A DNA stretch of 64,000 nt from Pseudomonas brassicacearum (GTDB taxonomy: Bacteria > Pseudomonadota > Gammaproteobacteria > Pseudomonadales > Pseudomonadaceae), in contig NZ_MOBJ01000012.1 in the NCBI RefSeq assembly GCF_003732225.1, positions 1 through 64,000 of the forward strand, in the 5' to 3' direction. Every line of letters starts with the position of its first letter. Position 1 is the stretch's first letter. Under the pieces are notes generated by a model. The model saw only the letters and a list, made by a program, of their open reading frames with translations. It had not been told where the DNA came from and ran no database searches. A program made the position numbers and the translations under genes. Below, piece by piece: positions 8,676 through 16,528 of this stretch.

Positions 8676-9221
8676 CTAAACCGTCGGCGGCCCCGGATAC
8701 CCGCAATGTGCCCATGATTCGGCGCGGCTGTACCAGGCCATCATCACCAGTTGCAGAATCGAGCTGTGACCCATGCGCAACAGGCTTAGCGAACTGTTTT
8801 GCCAGCGCTGGAGGAACTGGCGGATGTCATCGCCACTGGCGTTTTCCCAACTGCCCCAGATTCCGGTCAGTGGTCCGCGAGTGACGGTCATGCCGAGCAC
8901 ATCGAACAGTTGCTGGGTCAGCTTGAGCATTTCCGGCGACAGGTGGTTGAGGCCATTGTCCAGCGATTGCAGGGTGCCCTCGAGGGCGGCCGGGAGTTTC
9001 TCGACGGCCACGGCACCACTGAGCATCACCGGGATCAACGCCCGCAAAAATGGCAGGTCACTGCTGCGCAAAATCGCGAAACCACTGGCCGGGCTGCTGG
9101 CCGAGCACCCACTGAGGCTGGCGCCAAGGCCGGCGGTAGTCAGGAAGGCCGTGGCGCAGAGACTGAATTTGAGCAGGCCGCGCCGTGACAGCGCGGGGGA
9201 TTCGGACAGGCTTGGGTTCAT
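8676..9221 (-). CDS. laoC: Tat-exported small protein, LaoC-like
   Basis: The 181-residue protein has a twin-arginine signal (SRRGLLKF at residues 12-19), a hydrophobic core, and an LSGC lipobox-like site near residue 39. It may therefore be a Tat-secreted lipoprotein. The rest is mostly helical without cysteine or haem motifs and resembles small subunits that accompany GMC dehydrogenases (gluconate dehydrogenase subunit-3-like). It probably supports the GMC enzyme encoded next to it at the periplasmic face. The role is inferred from context; PA0365 is the syntenic P. aeruginosa gene. Confidence 0.75.
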   Translation of the reverse strand: MNPSLSESPALSRRGLLKFSLCATAFLTTAGLGASLSGCSASSPASGFAILRSSDLPFLRALIPVMLSGAVAVEKLPAALEGTLQSLDNGLNHLSPEMLKLTQQLFDVLGMTVTRGPLTGIWGSWENASGDDIRQFLQRWQNSSLSLLRMGHSSILQLVMMAWYSRAESWAHCGYPGPPTV

Positions 9222-9247
9222 TATTGTTATTACCCGGTAATGAGCTG

Positions 9248-10678
9248 TCAGCGGATGAACAGCTTCTGGATCAGCTTCTGGATCGACTTGCCGTACGGCG
9301 GATAAATCAGCTTCGCCGCGTTGAAGCGCTGCTTGATCAGCACGCCTTTGGCTTTGCTGAACGTCAGGAAACCTTCATGACCGTGGTAATGGCCCATGCC
9401 CGAAGCACCGATGCCACCAAACGGCATGTCGTCCTGCGCGACGTGCAGCAAGGTGTCGTTCAGGCATACGCCGCCGGAATGGGTTTCGTTGAGGACGCGG
9501 TTTTGTTCAGCCTTGTTGTAGCCGAAGAAGTACAACGCCAGCGGACGTGGCCGCTGGTTGATGTAGGCAAACGCCTGGTCCAGATTTTTGTAAGGCACGA
9601 TCGGCAGCACCGGGCCGAAGATTTCATCCTGCATCACGATCATCTCGTCACTGACATTCAGCAGCAGGCTGTGGCTCATGCGCCGGCCCTGATCCTGTTC
9701 GAACATCGGGATCAGCAGCGCGCCCTTGCTGGTGGCGTCGCTGAGGTAGCTGTGCAGCCGCGCCAATTGGCGTTCATTGATGATGGCGGTGTAGTCCGGG
9801 TTGTCCGCGAGTGTCGGGTAAAACCCGCGAACCGCCTGGCGATAGGCTTCGACGAAGGAGCCGACCCGCTCTTCCGGCACCAGCACGTAGTCCGGCGCGA
9901 CACAGGTTTGTCCGGCGTTCAGGGTTTTACCGAAGGCAATGCGTTCGGCGGCGTCCTTGAGCGGTACATCGTGGGAAACGATGGCCGGAGATTTGCCGCC
10001 CAACTCCAATGTTACGGGCGTCAGGTTCTCGGCTGCCGCGCGCATCACATGTTTACCGATGCTGGTGGCGCCGGTGAACAGCAGGTGGTCGAACGGCAGT
10101 TTGGAGAAGGCCATGCCGACCTCGGCTTCACCCAGCACCACGCACACCAGATCTTCGGGAAAGACTTTGGCCAGCAGGTTCTTGAGCAGTTGCCCGGTGG
10201 CCGGCGTGGATTCGCTGAGCTTGAGCATCACCCGGTTGCCCGCCGACAACGCGCCGACCAATGGGCCGATGGCCAGGTACAGCGGGTAGTTCCAAGGCAC
10301 GATGACCCCGACCACGCCCAATGGCTGATAAACCACCTTGGCCGCAGCCGGCTGAAAGGCGATTCCTACCTTGCGCGGTGACGCTTTCATCCAGCTTTTG
10401 AGGTGTTTGCTGGCGTAATGAATGCCGTGCAGGCTCGGCATCAGCTCGGCGAGCAGGGTTTCATCGGCGCTGCGGTTGCTGAAGTCCTGGCTGATCGCGT
10501 CGATCAGGGCCTGGCGCTCGTCGCTCAGCAGGTCGCGTAATGCCTTGAGCCATTGCTGACGTTGCGCAGCCGGCGGCATCGGATGGGCCGCGTAGGCCTG
10601 ACGCTGGGCGGCAAACAGATCGTGAAGCTCACTCAATGGCTGTTGGGAGCTTTGCAGGTAGGCAATGTCGGCGGGCAT
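9248..10678 (-). CDS. laoB: Coniferyl-type aldehyde dehydrogenase, LaoB-like
   Basis: The 476-residue NAD(P)-dependent aldehyde dehydrogenase has the catalytic glutamate motif TLELGGKSP (about residue 220) and catalytic cysteine in NAGQTCVAPDYV (about residue 255). The C-terminus is amphipathic and basic (KSIQKLIQKLFIR), as in membrane-attached fatty aldehyde dehydrogenases. Automated pipelines call it coniferyl aldehyde dehydrogenase. The operon context argues for oxidation of long-chain aldehydes made by the GMC partner. It is the first gene of the leftward operon, opposite the TetR gene. Confidence 0.87.
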   Translation of the reverse strand: MPADIAYLQSSQQPLSELHDLFAAQRQAYAAHPMPPAAQRQQWLKALRDLLSDERQALIDAISQDFSNRSADETLLAELMPSLHGIHYASKHLKSWMKASPRKVGIAFQPAAAKVVYQPLGVVGVIVPWNYPLYLAIGPLVGALSAGNRVMLKLSESTPATGQLLKNLLAKVFPEDLVCVVLGEAEVGMAFSKLPFDHLLFTGATSIGKHVMRAAAENLTPVTLELGGKSPAIVSHDVPLKDAAERIAFGKTLNAGQTCVAPDYVLVPEERVGSFVEAYRQAVRGFYPTLADNPDYTAIINERQLARLHSYLSDATSKGALLIPMFEQDQGRRMSHSLLLNVSDEMIVMQDEIFGPVLPIVPYKNLDQAFAYINQRPRPLALYFFGYNKAEQNRVLNETHSGGVCLNDTLLHVAQDDMPFGGIGASGMGHYHGHEGFLTFSKAKGVLIKQRFNAAKLIYPPYGKSIQKLIQKLFIR

Positions 10679-10709
10679 GGTAGCTCCGGTTTTTTTTTGG
10701 ATGAGGAAG

Positions 10710-10733
10710 TTTTTAGAGTCTATGCTCTAGAAA
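10710..10733. promoter_or_regulatory. Candidate LaoR (TetR) operator
   Basis: A near-perfect palindrome TTTTTAGAG-N6-CTCTAGAAA (8 of 9 positions pair) lies in the 147-bp divergent gap between laoB-like and tetR. A TetR dimer site of this size and position is expected for autoregulation and control of the operon. Seen in sequence; binding is inferred. Confidence 0.6.
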
Positions 10734-10825
10734 GTCAAATGACATCCTCGGGAAGCGATGATTTATCCGTCAGCGGATAGGTCGTAAGATGCCCGGCAAC
10801 GCACTGAAGAATTAAAGCTCAAGCC

Positions 10826-11497
10826 ATGGCCCCACGAATAAAAACCAGCGAGCGCATCGTGCAGAACAGCCTGGAGCTGTTCAATCAACAGGGCGAACGC
10901 AGCATCAGCACCAACCATATCGCCGCGCACATGGAGATTTCTCCAGGCAACCTGTACTACCACTTCCCCAACAAGCAGGCGATCATCGCCGTGTTGTTCA
11001 GTGAGTATGAAGCCCTGGTAGAGAGCTTCCTGCGCCCGCCCCAGGGCCGCGCCGCGACCGTTGAAGACAAGCGCTTCTACTTGCAGGAGCTGCTGGCCGC
11101 CATGTGGCGTTACCGGTTCTTGCACCGCGACCTCGAGCACTTGCTCGACAACGATGTGGAATTGGCCGCTCGATACCGGCGCTTTTCCCAACGCTGCCTG
11201 ATCCAGGGCACGGCGATTTACGCAGGCTTCGTCGAGGCCGGCATTCTGTGCATGGACAAGGTCCAGATCGAATCCCTGACGCTCAACGCCTGGATCATCC
11301 TCACGTCCTGGGTGCGGTTTCTGTGCACCACGCGGGAAAATTCCAACCACCTCAGCGAGCAAGCCATTAAACGCGGCGTGTATCAGGTGCTGGTGCTGGA
11401 AGCAGGATTCGTCACGGAGCAAGCGCGTGAGGCGGTCAATGGCTTGTTCGAGGAGTTTTACGTGCCGTTGGCCCAGGCTCTGGAAGAAGTGCAGTAG
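10826..11497 (+). CDS. laoR: TetR-family transcriptional regulator, LaoR-like
   Basis: The 223-residue repressor has an N-terminal TetR helix-turn-helix (residues about 6-52: QNSLELFNQQGERSISTNHI, then EISPGNLYYHFPNKQAII). A longer helical ligand-binding domain follows and resembles the TetR_C groups found beside fatty-acid and alcohol oxidation genes. It is divergent from the aldehyde dehydrogenase with a palindrome between them. It probably represses the lao-like operon and responds to long-chain aldehyde or a related ligand (inference from LaoR). Confidence 0.85.
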   Translation: MAPRIKTSERIVQNSLELFNQQGERSISTNHIAAHMEISPGNLYYHFPNKQAIIAVLFSEYEALVESFLRPPQGRAATVEDKRFYLQELLAAMWRYRFLHRDLEHLLDNDVELAARYRRFSQRCLIQGTAIYAGFVEAGILCMDKVQIESLTLNAWIILTSWVRFLCTTRENSNHLSEQAIKRGVYQVLVLEAGFVTEQAREAVNGLFEEFYVPLAQALEEVQ

Positions 11498-11530
11498 GAT
11501 CGACCAGAGACTTAATCACAGGAGCCCGCC

Positions 11531-12385
11531 ATGCCCATTGCGCAACTGATCAGCCCGAACGCCCTGGACCAGAAAAAAGACCAGGCCGGGTTGGTGATTC
11601 TGGATTGTCGTTTTGCCCTGGAAGACCCGGATTACGGTCATCGCAGCTATGCCCAGGGGCATATCGAGGGTGCCTCGTTTGCGGATCTCGAACATGACCT
11701 CAGCGGGCCCGTGGTCAAGGGTGTCACCGGTCGTCATCCATTGCCGACGCCGCACCATTTGATTGAGCGCATGCAGGATTGGGGCATCAGCAACAACAGT
11801 GAAGTCGTTTTGTATGACGACGGCCCCGGCATGTATGCCGCGCGGGCCTGGTGGTTGCTGGCGTGGCTGGGCAAGCGCGACGGCGTGTTCATTCTCGATG
11901 GCGGCCTCAAGGCCTGGCACGCGGCTGGCCTGCCGCTGAGCCTTGATACCCCGGCAATCCCCCGTGGCTCCTTTAGCGGTGCGCCGGACCACACCTTGTT
12001 AGTGAGTGCCGAGAAACTGCAACAGCGCCTCGGTCAACCGACGCTGACCTTGCTCGATGCCCGAGGCCTGCCGCGTTTTCGTGGCGAGGTCGAGCCGATT
12101 GACCCAGTTGCCGGGCACATTCCCGGCGCGCAATGCGCGGCTTTCACGGACAACCTGGGTGCCGACGGGCGCTTTCTTCCCGCCGATCAGCTCAAGCAGC
12201 GTTTTGCGGCGAAACTGGGTGATCGCTCGCCGACTGAACTGGTGGCGTATTGCGGCTCGGGCGTGACCGCTTGCCACAACCTGTTTGCATTGTGCCTGGC
12301 CGGTTATCCGTTGGCCTCGCTGTATGCCGGATCGTGGAGCGAATGGATTACTGATCCTGCGCGGGGCGTCGCCACCGGCGAGTAG
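11531..12385 (+). CDS. sseA: Rhodanese-type 3-mercaptopyruvate sulfurtransferase
   Basis: The 284-residue two-domain sulfurtransferase has an N-terminal inactive rhodanese domain (about 1-140) and a C-terminal active domain with catalytic cysteine in the loop CGSGVTA (about residues 238-244). That loop is the signature of mercaptopyruvate-preferring enzymes rather than thiosulfate rhodaneses (CRxGxx). DARGLPRFRGE and HIPGA are the usual flanking motifs. It transfers sulfane sulfur to cyanide or thiols. It sits 33 bp after the TetR gene, with a GGAG ribosome site. Substrate preference is inferred from the loop. Confidence 0.9.
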   Translation: MPIAQLISPNALDQKKDQAGLVILDCRFALEDPDYGHRSYAQGHIEGASFADLEHDLSGPVVKGVTGRHPLPTPHHLIERMQDWGISNNSEVVLYDDGPGMYAARAWWLLAWLGKRDGVFILDGGLKAWHAAGLPLSLDTPAIPRGSFSGAPDHTLLVSAEKLQQRLGQPTLTLLDARGLPRFRGEVEPIDPVAGHIPGAQCAAFTDNLGADGRFLPADQLKQRFAAKLGDRSPTELVAYCGSGVTACHNLFALCLAGYPLASLYAGSWSEWITDPARGVATGE

Positions 12386-12400
12386 TCACCACAAGTTCCT

Positions 12401-12489
12401 GTGGGAGCGAGCTTGCTCGCGATGGCGGACGGTCAGTTAACATCATTGTTGAATCTGACGGCCTCATCGCGAGCAAGCTCGCTCCCACA
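12401..12489. repeat. Inverted REP pair, GAGCGAGCTTGCTCGCGAT type
   Basis: GTGGGAGCGAGCTTGCTCGC and its convergent copy flank a 40-bp spacer. The pair lies between the convergent sulfurtransferase and AraC-family genes, a position where it could also act as a bidirectional transcript end. Confidence 0.9.
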
Positions 12490-12514
12490 TGGGTATTAGG
12501 GTGCTTTTTAGGTT

Positions 12515-13345
12515 TCACCGCAGTCGGGCACTGCGATACGCCCCCGGCCCTACGCCATAAACCTTCTTGAACTGCCGACTCAGATGGCTCTGGTCGGCAA
12601 AACCCAATTGGCTGGCCACTTCCAGCGGCAGGCAACCTTCCTGCAATAACGCACGGGCCTGGGCGATGCGTTGCTGCATCAGCCAGGTGTGCGGCGGCAT
12701 GCCGGTGGCGTGGCGAAATACGCGGGCGAAGTGAAAGGGCGAAAGGTTCACCGCAGTGGCCAGTTCTTCCAGCGAGGGTGGCGCGGCGAGTTGTGCCTGC
12801 ATCAACTCCTTGGCCCGAGCGATGGCCCGGTGTTCCTGGCCGGGTTGACCGGGCGTTGCTACCGCGGCGTGGCGTTGCAGCAACGACAACATCATTTCCC
12901 GCCACACGGTCTGCTGTTGCAGCGCACTGGCCGGGCTTTCCAGCAAGCGGTGCAATTGGCAGAAGCCGCTCACCAGATCCGGGTCGCGATACAGTGTCGC
13001 ACCAAAGGCTGGCAAGTGATGGGCAGGCAGCTCAAGTTCGTCCAGCAACGAAAGAATTTGCTGATTGTCGGGATAAAACGCCCGGTACAACCAACCATCT
13101 TCCGTGCCTTTGTGGCCGGTGTGCAGCTCGTCCGGATTGATCACCACCAGGGTTCCGCTGCCGGCCAGATGTTCGGCGCCGCGATAGCGGTAGCGTTGAG
13201 CGCCAGCCATGATCATGCCGATAACGTACCCGTCATGCACATGGGGTACGAAGCGTTGCTCGATGTAGCGCGCAGACAGCAGCTCGACGCCGGCCAGGGG
13301 GGCCGTTTGCCAGAAATGGATCGACTCGCCCGGGGTGGCTTCCAT
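12515..13345 (-). CDS. AraC-family transcriptional regulator
   Basis: The 276-residue protein has an N-terminal cupin-like sensor domain (about 15-150, with HVHDGYVIGMI and VVINPDELHTG) and a C-terminal double helix-turn-helix (about 175-275, ending FADQSHLSRQFKKVYGVGPG). It is the layout of AraC regulators of amino-acid or carbon-source transport. Its stop-to-start spacing with the upstream YheT-like gene is only 4 bp, so both are probably co-transcribed. No adjacent transporter or enzyme points to the inducer. Confidence 0.9.
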   Translation of the reverse strand: MEATPGESIHFWQTAPLAGVELLSARYIEQRFVPHVHDGYVIGMIMAGAQRYRYRGAEHLAGSGTLVVINPDELHTGHKGTEDGWLYRAFYPDNQQILSLLDELELPAHHLPAFGATLYRDPDLVSGFCQLHRLLESPASALQQQTVWREMMLSLLQRHAAVATPGQPGQEHRAIARAKELMQAQLAAPPSLEELATAVNLSPFHFARVFRHATGMPPHTWLMQQRIAQARALLQEGCLPLEVASQLGFADQSHLSRQFKKVYGVGPGAYRSARLR

Positions 13346-13349
13346 GGCC

Positions 13350-14348
13350 TTACTCGCGACCTGTGTTGGCCAGCCAGGCCGGGATGCGCCGTTCCAGGTA
13401 GTAGCCGGGGTTGCGGAACGTGCCGTCGACGAAGCCGACGTGCCCGCCCTTGGCCTGCAATTCGAACTGTGTGCTGCCCGACAACTCGCTGGCTTGCGGC
13501 AAGCTGTGGAGGAAGACGAAAGGATCGTCAGCCGCGTGAATGATCAGCGTCGGCGTACGGATTTCACCGAGAAAGTAGCGGCTGGAGGCGCGGCGATAGT
13601 AGTCCTGAGCGTCCATGAAACCGTTCAGTGGTGCGGTCACCCGGCCATCGAAGTCCCAGAACGTGCGCAGGTTTTCCAGTGAGCCGAGTTTGGCCAGGGT
13701 TTCCAGGCCCTCGTGGTGGCCGTCGCGCAGAAACTGTTGTTGCTTGTTCTTGATGTAGGCGAGCATTTCGCGCATGAAGTGCGCTTGATAGATCCTGGAA
13801 AAGCCTTGATCGATGCGGTCGGCGCACTGATCCAGCCGGAAGGGTACCGAAACCGCCACTGCGCCCTGCAGCTGACTGTCACTGCCGGTTTCTCCCAGGT
13901 GCTTGAGCAATACGTTGCCGCCCAGTGAATAGCCGACTGCGTACAGCGGTGCCAAGGGGCGTGTCGCTCGCAGGTGGTTGATCGCTGCGGCAAGGTCTTC
14001 GCTGGCGCCGGAGTGATAGCTGCGCGGCAACAGATTCGGTTCGCCTGAACAACCGCGCCAGTTCAGCGCCACGCTGGCCCAGCCGTGGGTGGAGAGGGCT
14101 TTTTGCAGGCCGGCGACATAGGGTGAGTTTGAAGAACCGGTCAAACCGTGCAGCACCAGCACCAAGGGCGCATTGGCGATATGCGGTCCATGCCAGTCGA
14201 GGTCGAGGAAGTCACCGTCGTCGAGCCACAGGCGTTCGCGTTGTCGATCCAGATGTGTGGTTTTGCGCCACAGCGGTCCCCACAAGGTTTGCAGGTGCGG
14301 GTTGCCGAGGCCGAAGGCAGGGGTGAAACGATCTGGCGGTGTAGACAC
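13350..14348 (-). CDS. Alpha/beta-fold hydrolase, YheT family
   Basis: The 332-residue hydrolase has the YheT/EMB8 pattern: LVLHGLTGSSNSPYV for the oxyanion region, GYSLGGN with the serine nucleophile (about residue 143), and a late catalytic histidine in GGHVGFVDG (about 305). The family includes esterases of uncertain substrate. It is followed 4 bp later by the AraC-type gene. A predicted 72-bp gap separates it from rsmD, which is also leftward. Confidence 0.88.
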   Translation of the reverse strand: MSTPPDRFTPAFGLGNPHLQTLWGPLWRKTTHLDRQRERLWLDDGDFLDLDWHGPHIANAPLVLVLHGLTGSSNSPYVAGLQKALSTHGWASVALNWRGCSGEPNLLPRSYHSGASEDLAAAINHLRATRPLAPLYAVGYSLGGNVLLKHLGETGSDSQLQGAVAVSVPFRLDQCADRIDQGFSRIYQAHFMREMLAYIKNKQQQFLRDGHHEGLETLAKLGSLENLRTFWDFDGRVTAPLNGFMDAQDYYRRASSRYFLGEIRTPTLIIHAADDPFVFLHSLPQASELSGSTQFELQAKGGHVGFVDGTFRNPGYYLERRIPAWLANTGRE

Positions 14349-14420
14349 GGTTGTTCTCGATGCAGCGGTGCGTCACCGGGGCTGTTGACCCCAGGCACGC
14401 ACCTTGTTCAGGCCGGTGGA

Positions 14421-15038
14421 TTAACCGGCGATCTCTGCCGTACGGTGCCACAACGCGTAGTAGACCCGCCCGGATTTTTGCTCCCGGTGCAGGCGCCAGC
14501 CCCCTGGCAGACCGAGGGTCGATGGCGCTGTTTCACTTTCAGTGTAGATCCATGCGTCGTCGGCCAGCCATTGGCGTTCTTCGAGCAGCGCGCAAACAGC
14601 AGGCAGCAAGTTCTGGTTGAACGGCGGATCGAGGAATACCAGGTCGTAGGCGATCGCTGGCTGGGTTTCCAGATAGCGCAAGGCGTCGGCAGTCTGCACC
14701 TGGCCGACGGTGCAGCGCAGCGTTCCCAAATGCTCTTTCAGGCTGGAAACTGCCAGGCTGCTGGCATCCAGCGCCTGGCCCATGGCGGCGCCACGCGACA
14801 GTGCTTCGAGAAACAACGCGCCGCTGCCGGCAAACGGGTCGAGCACCTTGGCTCCGGCAACGTACGGCGCGAGCCAGTTGAACAGGGTTTCACGCACGCG
14901 GTCGGGCGTCGGGCGCAAGCCTGGGGCGTCCGGGAAGCTCAGGCGACGGCTGCGCCATTCACCGCCGATGATGCGCAATTGGTTCACGCCGTTGTGGACG
15001 TTATGAACAGGTTTTTTAGGACGCGATGGACTGGCCAT
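14421..15038 (-). CDS. rsmD: 16S rRNA (guanine966-N2)-methyltransferase
   Basis: The 205-residue SAM-dependent enzyme modifies G966 of 16S rRNA in the assembling 30S subunit. Motifs visible are RIIGGEWRSRRL (substrate side), VLDPFAGSGALFLEALSRGA for SAM binding (about 59-78) and the catalytic LVFLDPPF (about 131-138). Its ATG overlaps the stop of the upstream M16 gene by one base (TAATG arrangement), so translation is probably coupled. Confidence 0.96.
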   Translation of the reverse strand: MASPSRPKKPVHNVHNGVNQLRIIGGEWRSRRLSFPDAPGLRPTPDRVRETLFNWLAPYVAGAKVLDPFAGSGALFLEALSRGAAMGQALDASSLAVSSLKEHLGTLRCTVGQVQTADALRYLETQPAIAYDLVFLDPPFNQNLLPAVCALLEERQWLADDAWIYTESETAPSTLGLPGGWRLHREQKSGRVYYALWHRTAEIAG

Positions 15039-16528
15039 TAATGCTCCGGAACCCCGAGCGGCTGCTCGGAAGGTTTGTCAGTTGGGGCCGGTAACGGCTG
15101 TTGCGGCACGGTCGGGCCAGCAGAAACGATGACCATTTTGTCCGTGCTCAGGTGTTTGTTCATTGCTGCGGTGACCTGTTCGACGGTCAGGTTCTGGGAC
15201 TGCTGCATGAAGTCTTCGAGGTAGCTCAGCGGCAAATTATAGAAACCCATGGCACCCAGTTGGCCGACGATATCGGCATTGCTGGCGGTGGACAGCGGGA
15301 AGCTGCCGGCCAGCTCACGCTTGGCGTCGTCGAGTTCTTTCTGGGTCGGGCCGGTTTTAAGGTAATCGGCGAGCACGTCCTGCACCAGTTTGAGTGTGCC
15401 TTCGCTCATTTCGGCGCGGGTTTGCAGGTTGATCATGAACGGCCCGCGGACCTGCATCGGCGTGAAGCCCGAGTAGACGCCATAGGTCAGGCCACGTTTC
15501 TCGCGCACTTCACTCATCAGTCGGGTGCCGAAGCCACCGCCGCCGAGGATCTGGTTGCCCAGGGAGACGGCCGCGTAGTCTGGATCGTCACGGTCGATGC
15601 CCAGTTGCGCGAGCATCAGGTTGGTCTGTTTGGACGGAAACTCGATGTGGCCGATGCTGGCTTTTGGCTCAGCCGGTTGTTCGATTTTCGCCAGCGCCGG
15701 ACCTTTAGGCAGTGCGGCGGAAACCTGTGCGGCAATCGCTTCGGCTTCGCTGCGCGACAAGTCGCCCACCAGTGCAATCACTACGTTGCCCGCGGCGTAG
15801 GCTTTTTCGTGGAAGGCCCGCAGTTGCGCCACGCTAATCGGCGGGACACTTTGCGCGTTGCCGTCGCTCGAATGCGCATACGGATGATTACCGTACAGGC
15901 GCTTCATCAGCTCCAGGCTCGCCAGTTTGCCGGGGTTCTGCTTCTGGTATTCGAAACCTGCGAGCAACTGGTTCTTGATTCGCGCCAGCGAGTCGGTCGG
16001 GAACGTCGGTTTGCCAACCACTTCAGCGAACAGGTTCAGGGCAGGTGTGCGTTTATCCACAGCGCTCAGGCTGCGCAACGAGGCAACGGCCATGTCTTTG
16101 TAGGCACCGTTGTTGAAGTCTGCGCCCAGTCCTTCGAAACCTTCAGCGATCTTGCCGACATCTTTACCGGCGATGCCTTCGTTGAGCATCGCGTTGGTCA
16201 ACACAGCCAGACCCGGTTTGTCACCGTCCTGGCTGCTGCCAGCGGCGAAGATCAGGCGCATGTCGAACATCGGTAGCTCAGGGGCTGCGACGAACAGCAC
16301 CTTGGAGCCTTCAGCGGTTTTCCAGGTTTGCACGTCCAGCGTGCGGTGGCTCGGCGCTTTACCGTCGAGTTCGGTCAGTGATTGCAGCTTTTTGCTGGCC
16401 TTGGCCTGGTCGAGGGCTTCGCTGGCGTTGGTCTCGGTCGAACGGCTGAAGTAAAAGCCGAGCGAGGCGGCCAGTGCGACGAGTACCAGGCCGATCAGGA
16501 CCAGGCGTGGTTTTTTACTCTCACTCAT
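15038..16528 (-). CDS. M16 peptidase-family protein lacking the zinc motif
   Basis: The 496-residue exported or membrane-anchored protein has one N-terminal hydrophobic helix (about 10-28, LVLIGLVLVALAASLGFYF) and two M16 domains (first about 50-270, second about 270-470, GGGFGTRLMSEVREKRGLTY). The HxxEH zinc-binding motif of the family is replaced at the expected place (AMLNEGIA). This is the usual non-catalytic partner of a two-subunit M16 protease. Start chosen at 16528 (MSESKKPRL), which overlaps the stop of the upstream catalytic gene by 8 bp. Confidence 0.9.
   Translation of the reverse strand: MSESKKPRLVLIGLVLVALAASLGFYFSRSTETNASEALDQAKASKKLQSLTELDGKAPSHRTLDVQTWKTAEGSKVLFVAAPELPMFDMRLIFAAGSSQDGDKPGLAVLTNAMLNEGIAGKDVGKIAEGFEGLGADFNNGAYKDMAVASLRSLSAVDKRTPALNLFAEVVGKPTFPTDSLARIKNQLLAGFEYQKQNPGKLASLELMKRLYGNHPYAHSSDGNAQSVPPISVAQLRAFHEKAYAAGNVVIALVGDLSRSEAEAIAAQVSAALPKGPALAKIEQPAEPKASIGHIEFPSKQTNLMLAQLGIDRDDPDYAAVSLGNQILGGGGFGTRLMSEVREKRGLTYGVYSGFTPMQVRGPFMINLQTRAEMSEGTLKLVQDVLADYLKTGPTQKELDDAKRELAGSFPLSTASNADIVGQLGAMGFYNLPLSYLEDFMQQSQNLTVEQVTAAMNKHLSTDKMVIVSAGPTVPQQPLPAPTDKPSEQPLGVPEH

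Noticed and set aside
15101..16276. 391-codon plus-strand frame opposite the M16 gene, and similar long antisense frames at 16527, 27842, 30505, 59021 and 61265
   Set aside because: All lie exactly opposite well-supported genes, show no family motifs, and mirror the codon bias of the true strand.
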